NCBI GenBank assembly: GCA_019636515.1
Contig: JAHBXI010000001.1
Location: 1-64,000, forward strand
Direction of reading: 5' to 3'
Length of the DNA: 64,000 nt
DNA from: Phycisphaeraceae bacterium
GTDB lineage: Bacteria > Planctomycetota > Phycisphaerae > Phycisphaerales > UBA1924
In this document: positions 37,283 through 45,096 of the stretch, piece by piece
How positions within the stretch are numbered: the stretch's first letter is position 1
How the letters are laid out: every line of letters begins with the position of its first letter
Made by a program: the position numbers and the translations under genes
Notes under the pieces: generated by a model
What the model was told of the DNA's origin: nothing
The model's database searches: none
What the model saw: the letters and a program-made list of their open reading frames with translations, nothing else

Positions 37283-38179
37283 TCAGGCGCCCCCGGCCGC
37301 CGGGGAGCCGTGCTCCTGGATGTGGGTTCTGACCTCCCACAGTTCGGGGAAAAAGACCAGGTCGGTGAGTTGCCGCAGGTACGCCACGCCCGAGGTCCCT
37401 CCGGTTCCACGCTTGAACCCGATGACCCGCTGGACCACTTTGGCGTGGCGGTATCGCCACAACGAGTACGACTCGTCGATGTCGATCAGTTTTTCCGCCA
37501 TCTCGTACGCGTCCCAGTGCGAGCGGACGTTTTCGTAGATCCCCTTGAACACCGCGAGCACGCCCGGGTGTGGCTCGTGCGGGACCGTCACGTCGCGTTG
37601 GAGGATTTCCGCCGGCACCGCATGCCCACGGCGGGCCAGGCACCGCAGGAACTCGTCGTACAGGCTGGGGGATTCGAGGGCGGCCGTCAGTTGCGCGTGA
37701 ATCTCGGGCTTGTGCGAGAAGACCGCGAGCATCCGCCGGTCCTTGTTTCCCATCAGGAATTCGATCAGGCGGTTCTGGTAGGACTGGACCCCGCTCGCCG
37801 GGCCCAGGACGTGGCGGAACTGGACGTATTCCGTGGGCGTCAGCGTCGCCAGAACGCTCCACTGATCGAGCAGTTGCGACTGGATGTGCTTGACCCTGGC
37901 CAGGATCTTGAAGGTGGGCTCGAGTTCGTCCCGGCGTATGTGGTCGAGCGCGGCGAGCAGTTCGTGGATCACCAGTTTGAACCACAATTCCGTGGTCTGG
38001 TGCTGGATGATGAACAGCAGTTCGTCGTGGTGGGGAGGGCTGCTCAGCGGGCGTTGCGACGCGAGGAGCCGGTCGAGGCAGAGATACCCGGCGTAATCCA
38101 GTTTCCCGTGCAGGTCCGTCGTCAGACCCGAGAGGTTATGAGACGCTCCACCCGGCGCTGAAGATTGTCCGTCGGTCAT
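37283..38179 (-). CDS. kynA: Tryptophan 2,3-dioxygenase
   Basis: Heme enzyme that opens the indole ring of tryptophan to N-formylkynurenine. The 298-aa protein begins with the family's [20 protein letters not shown] and then [20 protein letters not shown], which carries the distal-side His and substrate contacts. Later segments are [40 protein letters not shown] (proximal heme His region), and [14 protein letters not shown]. The start MTDGQSS at 38179 is preferred over 4 residues upstream. It heads the unit with the PVC-type dehydrogenase and the DUF1080 lipoprotein. Confidence 0.95.
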   Translation of the reverse strand: MTDGQSSAPGGASHNLSGLTTDLHGKLDYAGYLCLDRLLASQRPLSSPPHHDELLFIIQHQTTELWFKLVIHELLAALDHIRRDELEPTFKILARVKHIQSQLLDQWSVLATLTPTEYVQFRHVLGPASGVQSYQNRLIEFLMGNKDRRMLAVFSHKPEIHAQLTAALESPSLYDEFLRCLARRGHAVPAEILQRDVTVPHEPHPGVLAVFKGIYENVRSHWDAYEMAEKLIDIDESYSLWRYRHAKVVQRVIGFKRGTGGTSGVAYLRQLTDLVFFPELWEVRTHIQEHGSPAAGGA

Positions 38180-38286
38180 GCGGCCGAGCATACACCGCCG
38201 CCAATTCGCGGGCGTCCAGGGCCGGGAACACGGCCGGAAATCGGATCAGTATCTGGCGAGAACCACGCGCCCGACGCGGCCCGCGG

Positions 38287-38538
38287 TCATTCGTCCGAAA
38301 CGTCCCGGCCCGGGGCGAGGGAAGCCACGCGGACCTGGCGGTTCTCGGACGCGAAGGATTCGCCGGTCCACATCACGCTGGCGACGAGTTCCCCATCACC
38401 GGGCTTGGCCTCGATGACCGAGCCACGGACCCGGGCGTGATGATCCCTCGCGGAACTCCCGCATCCCGAGAGCATGGCGGCCGCAAGCAGCCCCGCCATG
38501 ACCGTGGCGACGGTAATCGGGCGAGATGGGAACGACAT
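38287..38538 (-). CDS. Small lipoprotein, unknown function
   Basis: An 83-aa precursor: MSFPSRPITVATVMAGLLAA then AMLSGC, a standard lipoprotein signal with Cys24, followed by about 60 mostly polar residues with strand-like alternation (VIEAKPGDGELVASVMWTG). The ATG at 38538 gives a normal-length signal peptide; an in-frame ATG at 38568 is an alternative and neither has a strong ribosome site. It is about 110 nt upstream of kynA on the same strand. No family recognised. Confidence 0.6.
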   Translation of the reverse strand: MSFPSRPITVATVMAGLLAAAMLSGCGSSARDHHARVRGSVIEAKPGDGELVASVMWTGESFASENRQVRVASLAPGRDVSDE

Positions 38539-38767
38539 GGCCTTGAGCGAGCGTGTTCTAGGACTCATATCTGCCCGAAGGATAGGAGAAAGCGGGGCGG
38601 TTTGCAAAGCGGCTCCTTCCATACACCAAACGGCCGGTGCGATGGTCCCGATGGAGCGTCGGCACGATGAACCGAAGACTCCAGAGTTTGGATCGGCTTG
38701 GAGCGTTTGAGTTCATCAGCGTTCCGAGAAGAGGGATGATGCCTGAAGAAGGGATGAAGCGGATTTT

Positions 38768-38797
38768 TTGATTTCAGGGGCCTTTGGTTTGTATGAT
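38768..38797 (+). promoter_or_regulatory. Sigma-70-like promoter of the TIM-barrel gene
   Basis: TTGATT (38768-38773), an 18-nt spacer and TATGAT (38792-38797), 43 nt before the ATG at 38841. The -10 has one and the -35 two mismatches to consensus; the stretch is unusually AT-rich for this window. Confidence 0.45.
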
Positions 38798-38840
38798 GTG
38801 CGGTTTGAGTTCTTCCCGATTTCCCAAGGGATACCAAACA

Positions 38841-39740
38841 ATGATCAAACTCGGTTTCAGTTCCGTGGCCTGCCCCGGCATTCCCTTGCGGGATGTGGCG
38901 TCCCTGGCCGAGTTGGTTTCCGCTCAGGGCGTGGAATTGAGGACATTCGGATCGTCCTCCCGGCTGTTTGCGTGTGATCCGGCCCTGTCGGACCCCGCGA
39001 AGGTCGCGCGGCGGTTCTCCGATGCGGGGGCCAGGATCATCTGCATCGCGACTTCGTGCCGGTTTGATGAGCCGGTGACCCCCCCGGTGATCGGGCGGTT
39101 GATTCGCGATGTCGAGAGGTCCGTTCGCGAGGCCAAGTTCGCCATCGACCTCGCGTCGGCGGTGGGTGCTCCGTTCGTCCGTGTGTTTGGGTTTGAAGCG
39201 GCCGAGGGCGCGGGCCTGGAAAGCACGACGCGATTGGTCGTCGAGCGTCTGGTCAAGGTCTGCGACCATGCCCGCCACAGTAAAGTCAGGATCGCACTTG
39301 AGAACGGCGGGTCCTATCCAACGGCGACCCAGGTCGCCGAGGTCATCGATCGCGTTGGCAGCCCGCTGCTTGGCGCGGAGTACAACATCGCCGTGGCGCA
39401 CCAGGCGGGCGAATCGGCCGCCAACGGGTTCAACGTCTTGGGTGATCGCCTGTGGTGCGTCAAGATCAAGGACTTCCGGGGTGCTCTCCCGTGCGCGGTC
39501 GGGCAGGGTGACTTTCCGTGCCGCGAGGCGGTGACCGCCCTGAATGAATCCGGATACGACGGGTGGCTGATCTACGAATACGACCGGGCATGGCTCGGCG
39601 AGGATACGGCAAACGCCGCCGGCGACCCGGGCGACGCCGCGTCGATGATCCGTGACTCGTTCGCGGCCATCGCCCGCTGGTCCGAGCCGTTCGTCTCGGT
39701 TCGCCGCGCGCCGAGGGCCGTGTCGGCCTTTTCGGTGTGA
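38841..39740 (+). CDS. Xylose-isomerase-like TIM-barrel protein
   Basis: A 299-aa protein of the AP-endonuclease-2 / sugar-phosphate isomerase superfamily. The barrel is visible as GFSSVACPGIPLRDVASLAE, CIATSCRFD, AIDLASAVGAPFVRVFGF and IALENGG (metal-ligand Glu). Later segments are LLGAEYNIAVAHQAGES, LWCVKIKDFRG, and WLIYEYDRAWLGE. These are the positions where the superfamily places its metal ligands. It probably isomerises or epimerises a sugar or inositol derivative; the specific reaction is unknown. The start MIKLGFSS has AAGGG upstream. queG follows after 7 nt. Confidence 0.85.
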   Translation: MIKLGFSSVACPGIPLRDVASLAELVSAQGVELRTFGSSSRLFACDPALSDPAKVARRFSDAGARIICIATSCRFDEPVTPPVIGRLIRDVERSVREAKFAIDLASAVGAPFVRVFGFEAAEGAGLESTTRLVVERLVKVCDHARHSKVRIALENGGSYPTATQVAEVIDRVGSPLLGAEYNIAVAHQAGESAANGFNVLGDRLWCVKIKDFRGALPCAVGQGDFPCREAVTALNESGYDGWLIYEYDRAWLGEDTANAAGDPGDAASMIRDSFAAIARWSEPFVSVRRAPRAVSAFSV

Positions 39741-39747
39741 GCACGGC

Positions 39748-40908
39748 GTGACCTCCGCTCCTTCAGGACCGTCCGAGTCGATCGGGGATCGGGTTCTCCG
39801 GCGGTGCCGAGAACTGGGCTTTGCGCTCGCGGGGGTGGCCCCCGCCCAGCCGCCCGTCCGATGGTCGGATCTGTGTGCCTGGCTGGAGGCGGGAAAGCAC
39901 GGCTCGATGGACTACCTGCGTCGGCAGGCGGATCCGCGTGCGGACCCCTCGGCGGTTCTGCCGGGCGCCAGAACCATAGTCATGGTCGCGGACCAGTACG
40001 CCTCGCGCTCCGCGGGGGGAGAGGGGCACGCCCCTGGGCAGCACGCGCCAGCGGACCCGGCCCGCTCCGGGCACGGTCGGGTGGCGAGGTACGCGTGGGG
40101 GCAAGACTATCACCGCGTGGTCAAGGATCGCCTGCATGTCTTGTGCGATGAATTGAGAGCGGATCACCCCGGCGAGTTGTTCCGTGCGTTTGCCGACACG
40201 GCCCCTGTGATGGAACGCGACTTTGCGGCGGCCGCCGGGATCGGGTGGATCGGCAAGAACACGCTCATCATCAACCCTCGCCTTGGCAGTTGGCTTGTGC
40301 TTGGCGGGTTCCTGACGACGATGGCGATCGAGCCTCCGCCGGCCCAGGGCGTGGTCCCCGATCACTGCGGGACATGCACGCGCTGCATTGACGCGTGCCC
40401 GACCGGGGCGATCACGCCGTACTCGGTGGACGCCCGGCGCTGCATCTCGTACCTGACCATCGAGCGCCGGAGCGACGTGGATCCGTTGCTGTCTCCCGGC
40501 GTCGGAGACTGGGTCTTCGGGTGCGACGTCTGCCAGGAGGTGTGCCCGCACAATTCGCCGCGCGGCGAGGGATTCGAAACCGGGGTACCCCGTCGGGAGT
40601 ATTCGAGCCGGACGCCGACGCTCGACCTGTCGGAGGTGTTGTCATGGACCATGGGAGACAGGAGCCGGGTGCTTGGCGGATCGGCGATCAAGCGAGCCAC
40701 GCTCGCCATGCTCAAACGCAACGCGATCATCGCGATGGGAAACGGGTGCCGGAGCGGGGAGCGAGCGGCCGTCGCCGAGCGATTGGCAAGCATCGCCCGC
40801 GACGAGGGGGAGGATGTGATGGTCCGGCGTCAGGCCGAGCGAACACTCTCGCAATGGGCCGGCGAGCCGGAGAGTCCGGGTCGTGGTGGCGGCGGACGGT
40901 TATCTTGA
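39748..40908 (+). CDS. queG: Epoxyqueuosine reductase
   Basis: Reduces epoxyqueuosine to queuosine in tRNA, using cobalamin and two 4Fe-4S clusters. The 386-aa protein has the family's features: GKHGSMDYLRRQ, RYAWGQDYHRVVKDRL, RAFADTAPVMERDFAAAAG, and GIGWIGKNTLIINPRLGSWL. The cluster motifs are CGTCTRCIDACPTGAI and FGCDVCQEVCPHN. A short helical C-terminus resembling HEAT repeats follows, as usual. The start is GTG at 39748 in the frame that gives SAPSGPSESIGDRVL; the ribosome site is weak and an extended frame upstream is rejected because it overlaps the previous gene. Confidence 0.93.
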   Translation: MTSAPSGPSESIGDRVLRRCRELGFALAGVAPAQPPVRWSDLCAWLEAGKHGSMDYLRRQADPRADPSAVLPGARTIVMVADQYASRSAGGEGHAPGQHAPADPARSGHGRVARYAWGQDYHRVVKDRLHVLCDELRADHPGELFRAFADTAPVMERDFAAAAGIGWIGKNTLIINPRLGSWLVLGGFLTTMAIEPPPAQGVVPDHCGTCTRCIDACPTGAITPYSVDARRCISYLTIERRSDVDPLLSPGVGDWVFGCDVCQEVCPHNSPRGEGFETGVPRREYSSRTPTLDLSEVLSWTMGDRSRVLGGSAIKRATLAMLKRNAIIAMGNGCRSGERAAVAERLASIARDEGEDVMVRRQAERTLSQWAGEPESPGRGGGGRLS

Positions 40909-40924
40909 GTGGGCCGGCGCCGAA

Positions 40925-40977
40925 GCGGACTTGCCGCAGTGGACTTGCCGAGGTGGACTTGCCGAGGTGGACTCAGG
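40925..40977. repeat. 14-bp tandem repeat, about 3.7 copies, carrying a stop codon
   Basis: Unit GTGGACTTGCCGAG; copies at 40925-40938 (three mismatches), 40939-40952, 40953-40966, then GTGGACTCAGG. The minus-strand zinc-ribbon gene ends with TGA read from 40975-40973 in the last partial copy. queG ends 17 nt before the array. Confidence 0.88.
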
Positions 40978-41332
40978 CCCGATGGGACGGGCGATCGGGA
41001 GAGTGGACATCGGCGGCCAGTCGCGGGGTGGGGGAAGCGCCTTGTGGTGGACCGGCGGGGGGACGGGGGGGGACCTGGTTGATGGTGCCGCACTCGGCGC
41101 ATTCGACACCGTACTGTCCCGGTTCACGCCCGGACAGGTCCGAGCCGCACCCGTAGCAGGTCGGCTGCGCGAGGCGGTGGCCGATCTGGTTGAGGGCGAC
41201 GGCGACGAAAGCCACGGCCACGCCCAGGGCCGGCAAGGCCGGAACCGCAAAGAGCGAGATCGCGCCGATCGCGGCGATGACGATCGCCACGACCCACGCC
41301 AACGCCTTGAGCCTGATTCTGTGGATCCACAC
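40973..41332 (-). CDS. Membrane protein with zinc-ribbon, unknown function
   Basis: A 119-aa protein: two close hydrophobic stretches (WVVAIVIAAIGAISLFAVPA and LGVAVAFVAVALNQIG) and then a CYGCGSDLSG...CAECGT zinc ribbon with two CxxC pairs. A disordered Pro-rich tail follows. The GTG start at 41332 has AGGAG about 11 nt upstream. The same type (membrane hairpin plus a ribbon in which the first pair is CxGC and the second CxxC) recurs in planctomycetes; no function is known. It converges with queG, with a tandem repeat in between. Confidence 0.65.
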   Translation of the reverse strand: MWIHRIRLKALAWVVAIVIAAIGAISLFAVPALPALGVAVAFVAVALNQIGHRLAQPTCYGCGSDLSGREPGQYGVECAECGTINQVPPRPPAGPPQGASPTPRLAADVHSPDRPSHRA

Positions 41333-41492
41333 GCGGCGAGATGCTCCTGCCCGACTGGTCGGTGAATGACACCCATTGAAACACGCGGCGGGGCCGGTGT
41401 CCAGCGGCGTCGGATAAATTGTCTGACGGGTCCAGGCGGTCCGGCCTTTTGGTCGGTGCCGGGGTGTTCGGGCGGTTTATACTGCCACCCTG

Positions 41493-43301
41493 ATGCGCAT
41501 TGTTCTGGTGAACTGGGCCAAGATCTGGGATGGAGCCGTAAGCGGCGGGGGGGTCAACGGGTATTGCCAGTCCCTGGCGCTTGAACTGGTCTCCCACGGG
41601 CACGAGGTGGTCTACCTGTGCGGGGGCGTCACGTACGTGCCGCCCGGCGGATCGTTGGAAACGGCGGGTCCTTGCGAGGTGCGCCGGCACCCGGACTGGC
41701 TGGGGGTACGGGTCTTTGAAGTCGTGAATTCGCCCGTGGTGGCCCCGTCGATTCACCAGTTCACCGAGCCGGCGGGCGAGATCGCCGACGAGGTGCTGGA
41801 CCGCGTGATCGGTGAATTCTTCTCGATCATCATGCCCGACGTGGTCCACTTCCACAACGTGGAGGGCTTCACGGCCCAGTGCGTTCTCCGGGCGAGGGTT
41901 CCCAGGGCCACGGGGGGCCTCTCCGCGGTTTTCTACAGTCTGCACAACTACCACACGGTCTGCCCTCAGGTGTATCTCATGCAGGGTCATCGCCGCCCGT
42001 GTCTTGATTCACGCTCGTGCCTTGCATGCGAGGGGTGCATCCAGACCACCAGCCCGGCGGAGGAGATCCGTCGGAGGATGGCGGAGTTTGCATCGAAGGC
42101 GGGACCGGGAGCCGGGGCTACGGACTCGCCGGGCCCCGAGCATGCCTCGGCGACGCTCAACGACCACGCCACCGGGCCCAGGTCAACGCTGCTGAGGCAG
42201 ATCGGCTCCGAACTCCGGTCGCTGGTGACGAGTTCAATCCGAGAGATGCGCGCGCCACCGGCCCACCCCGCGACGGGTGATGCCGGCTGGGCGATCGGAC
42301 CTCCCGGGGAGCCGGTGGGTCCGGGGACAGCCATTCACCTTCCGTTGATGACCGCCGGCCCCGATCTTCGCGGGCAGACTCCGCACCTGGTCGCCGAGCA
42401 AAGCCCTCCCCGGCGGCTGGGGCCGGGAGACCCGGAATGGCGGCCGCTCGAGAACGATCCGACGGCGGACCCCTTGGAGCCGGAGTCTCCCAACGACTAC
42501 GCCCGTCGCCGCCGCGCCATGATCGACATGCTCAATTCGTGCGACCGAGTCCTGGCGGTGTCTGAATTCGTGCGTCGCAAGTTCGAGGCGATGGGCGTTG
42601 ACGCGGGGCGGATCCGTACGGACCACATCGGCACGCGGCTGAACCGGGTGGTTCGGGCGCACAAGGATGTGGCCTTTGAACCGCCGCCGTTTGACCGGGA
42701 CCGCCCGCGTCCGGTCCGGCTGGTCTTCATGGGGTTCAACAACTGGTACAAGGGCCTGCCGATGCTCGCCGACAGCCTTGAAATGCTGACGCCCGACCAG
42801 TTGAGCCGGCTTCACCTGTTCATTTACGGGCTTGGCGTTGGCGCTGACGAGTGGCGGTTCCGACGCATGGAGCCCAGGTTGGGGGGGCTGACCATCCACC
42901 CGATGTACGCCTATTACGATGTGCCGTGGATCCTGGGGGGCAAGGACCTGGGGATCGTGCCCAGCGTGTGGTGGGACAACGCCCCGCAGACGGTCTTCGA
43001 GTTCTTCGCCTGCGGCGTTCCGGTGCTGGGGGCGAACCTGGGCGGGATCCCCGACTTCGTGCGCGACGGCGTGAACGGCCTGCTGTTCCGGGGCAACGAC
43101 CGCTACGATCTGGCAAGGCGGCTGGGAGAGGTCGTCGCGGAGCCCTGGAAGTTGCATGAACTGAGGCGTGGGGTCACGCCGCCACGGGAAATCGGGGAGC
43201 ACGCGGAGGCGATGGAGCGCATGTACAGCGAGGTGATCGAGAGCGGCTGGTCGGGTTCTCGTGCCGGGGCGGCCGGGCCGGTGGGAGGCGGCGCGCGGTG
43301 A
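41493..43301 (+). CDS. GT4-family glycosyltransferase with long insertion
   Basis: A 602-aa retaining glycosyltransferase probably making surface polysaccharide. The GT-B N-domain reads MRIVLVNWAKIWDGAVSGGG, VNGYCQSLALELVSHGHEV and VVHFHNVEGFTAQCVL. The C-domain has VLAVSEFVRRKFEAMGVD, LVFMGFNNWYKG, LGIVPSVWWDNAPQTVFEFF and the acceptor-side GVPVLGANLGGIPDFV. A cysteine cluster (HNYHTVCPQ, then RPCLDSRSCLACEGC) is shared with the second GT4 protein at 45 kb. Residues about 190-330 are a Pro/Gly-rich, poorly structured insertion. It is the first gene of the glycan cluster and its stop overlaps the next start. Confidence 0.88.
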   Translation: MRIVLVNWAKIWDGAVSGGGVNGYCQSLALELVSHGHEVVYLCGGVTYVPPGGSLETAGPCEVRRHPDWLGVRVFEVVNSPVVAPSIHQFTEPAGEIADEVLDRVIGEFFSIIMPDVVHFHNVEGFTAQCVLRARVPRATGGLSAVFYSLHNYHTVCPQVYLMQGHRRPCLDSRSCLACEGCIQTTSPAEEIRRRMAEFASKAGPGAGATDSPGPEHASATLNDHATGPRSTLLRQIGSELRSLVTSSIREMRAPPAHPATGDAGWAIGPPGEPVGPGTAIHLPLMTAGPDLRGQTPHLVAEQSPPRRLGPGDPEWRPLENDPTADPLEPESPNDYARRRRAMIDMLNSCDRVLAVSEFVRRKFEAMGVDAGRIRTDHIGTRLNRVVRAHKDVAFEPPPFDRDRPRPVRLVFMGFNNWYKGLPMLADSLEMLTPDQLSRLHLFIYGLGVGADEWRFRRMEPRLGGLTIHPMYAYYDVPWILGGKDLGIVPSVWWDNAPQTVFEFFACGVPVLGANLGGIPDFVRDGVNGLLFRGNDRYDLARRLGEVVAEPWKLHELRRGVTPPREIGEHAEAMERMYSEVIESGWSGSRAGAAGPVGGGAR

Positions 43302-45046
43302 CGGCCATCCCGGATCATCGCCGAGCCGAGACGGCCGTGCCCGCCGACGTGACGAGTTCCTCGCCGCGAGCCGGTGTGCCATCGACCATCCAGGACCGAA
43401 CGCTCGAGACGCCGCGCATCGCGGCGGTGATCGTGACGTGGAATCGCAAGGAAGCGGTGAGCGCGGTGATCGGGGCGATCGCCCGGCAGACGTACCCGAC
43501 GCGGCTGATCGACGTGGTGGTGGTTGACAACGCCTCGACCGACGGGACGACCGAGCACCTCAGGAGTCGGTGGGGACCTGAACGCGTGGTCGAGAACCCC
43601 ACGAAGCGCGCGCACGAGCCGGATTTCCAGAAGGTCGGCCGGGAGGGTCGCCGCCTGGTCCCCAACGAGGCGGGGCTCGCGTCGCTGACGATCGTCCACA
43701 ACCACGAGAACCACGGCGGCTGCGGTGGGTTCAACACCGGGTTCGCCTACGTGGACGGGTTTTTGTCGCGGTCGTCGGAAGGGGGGGACCTGGGGTACGT
43801 GTGGCTGGTCGATGACGATGTTGACCTGCCGCCCGACGCGCTGGAGCAACTGGTGACGGCGGGTCAGTCGGACCCGACCATCGGGCTGGTCGGTTCTCGA
43901 ACGGTCGATTTCAACGACCGCGTGACGACGATCGAAACAACGGTGTACCTGGATCGGCGGACCGGCCGGATGACCGATGACCCTCCACCGCACCACCGGC
44001 TGGCGGCGACTCACCGGGCATGGATCACGCAGGTCGGGGCGGTTCGCGGCGGGCGCGGGTACGCGGGCCTGCGCGAGGTGGACGTGGTATCGGCGTGCAG
44101 TCTCCTGGCTCGCTGGTCGGCGGTGCGCGAGGTGGGGTTCTGGGATTACCGGTATTTCATCTACTGCGACGATGCGGATTGGTGCCTTCGGATGGCCAGG
44201 GCGGGCCATCGGGTGGTTCTGAACCTCGACGCGGTGGTGTACCACACTCCCTGGCACCACAAACTGACGCCGGCGCGGGCGTACTACGCGCAGCGCAACG
44301 CGCTGTGGATGCTCCAGAAGATCCTTCCGGCGCGGGAACTCCGGCGGGTGACATGGCGATGGATGCTCGCGGCGATGAGGCAGTCCCTGGTGTCCGGGTT
44401 TCACCGCAGGATCTTCCAGGCCGACATCACGAGGCGGTCGATCGCGGACATGATGTCGGGCCGCTGGGGAAAACTCTCCGATGACGGTCCTCCGGCCGAG
44501 GACCTCATGGGCGGGCTCGACCGCGTCGGGGCTCTGCGGCGCGATCGCGTGGTCGCGGTGATGTGCCCGAACGAGGCGTGCCTTTCGTGGGCCGGGGAAC
44601 TCCGCGTGCGCACGGGTGAGTGGCTCGTGGGCCAGGGCCGGGAGGGCGATATCCCCCGGTGGGTGTACTTCGTGCGAAACGATGTGCCCGACACCCCGGA
44701 CACCCCGGACACCCCGGACACCCCGGACGACCGTGGCGGGCCATCGGGACCGGTTGAGCGGGTGGTGTATTCGGCGAGGTGGCGGTCGAAGTTCCGTCGG
44801 CAGGCGAAGTGGATGGTCTCCGCGCCGCGAGCGGTGGTGGTTTTCGACCAGGCGTGTGACTTTCCCTTGATCCGGGGGGCGTACGACGTTCACGTGGATC
44901 GAAGGCGTCCTGAAATGGCCCAGATCGATCGTTCCGGCCCGGCGCGGATTGCGGGCTTCCTTTGGCGCTGGAAGGTGACCGCCGCCCGCTGCGTGGTATT
45001 CCGGTCTAGACTCACGCCGCGCGTTTTGACGACGCGGTACGGCTGA
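43298..45046 (+). CDS. GT2-family glycosyltransferase (galactofuranosyltransferase-like)
   Basis: A 582-aa inverting glycosyltransferase with a GT-A domain: IAAVIVTWNRKEAVSAVIGA, VVVVDNASTDGTTEHL, HENHGGCGGFNTGF and WLVDDDVDLPPDALEQL (DxD-type metal site). Later segments are ACSLLARWSAVREVG and YFIYCDDADWCLRMARAG. The wide spacing and GGFNTGF resemble GlfT-type galactofuranosyl transferases; substrate unproven. The C-terminal 180 residues are unusual, with a TPDTPDTPDTPD spacer from a 9-bp repeat and then a separate soluble part. Start is GTG at 43298, overlapping the upstream stop by 4 nt (GTGA). Confidence 0.85.
   Translation: MTAIPDHRRAETAVPADVTSSSPRAGVPSTIQDRTLETPRIAAVIVTWNRKEAVSAVIGAIARQTYPTRLIDVVVVDNASTDGTTEHLRSRWGPERVVENPTKRAHEPDFQKVGREGRRLVPNEAGLASLTIVHNHENHGGCGGFNTGFAYVDGFLSRSSEGGDLGYVWLVDDDVDLPPDALEQLVTAGQSDPTIGLVGSRTVDFNDRVTTIETTVYLDRRTGRMTDDPPPHHRLAATHRAWITQVGAVRGGRGYAGLREVDVVSACSLLARWSAVREVGFWDYRYFIYCDDADWCLRMARAGHRVVLNLDAVVYHTPWHHKLTPARAYYAQRNALWMLQKILPARELRRVTWRWMLAAMRQSLVSGFHRRIFQADITRRSIADMMSGRWGKLSDDGPPAEDLMGGLDRVGALRRDRVVAVMCPNEACLSWAGELRVRTGEWLVGQGREGDIPRWVYFVRNDVPDTPDTPDTPDTPDDRGGPSGPVERVVYSARWRSKFRRQAKWMVSAPRAVVVFDQACDFPLIRGAYDVHVDRRRPEMAQIDRSGPARIAGFLWRWKVTAARCVVFRSRLTPRVLTTRYG
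44690..44725. repeat. 9-bp tandem repeat inside the GT2 gene, 4 copies
   Basis: Unit GACACCCCG, four copies at 44690-44725, giving (DTP)4 in frame; next codons are GAC GAC. It separates two parts of the GT2 protein. Confidence 0.95.
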
Positions 45047-45096
45047 CTCGGGGCGTTTTCCGGGAGCCGCCGCCCCATCATGGATTCCGATCCGCC

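Noticed and set aside
38784..38840. Upstream start of the TIM-barrel gene
   Set aside because: It would lie over the promoter-like stretch; MIKLGFSS has a better ribosome site and matches the family's start.
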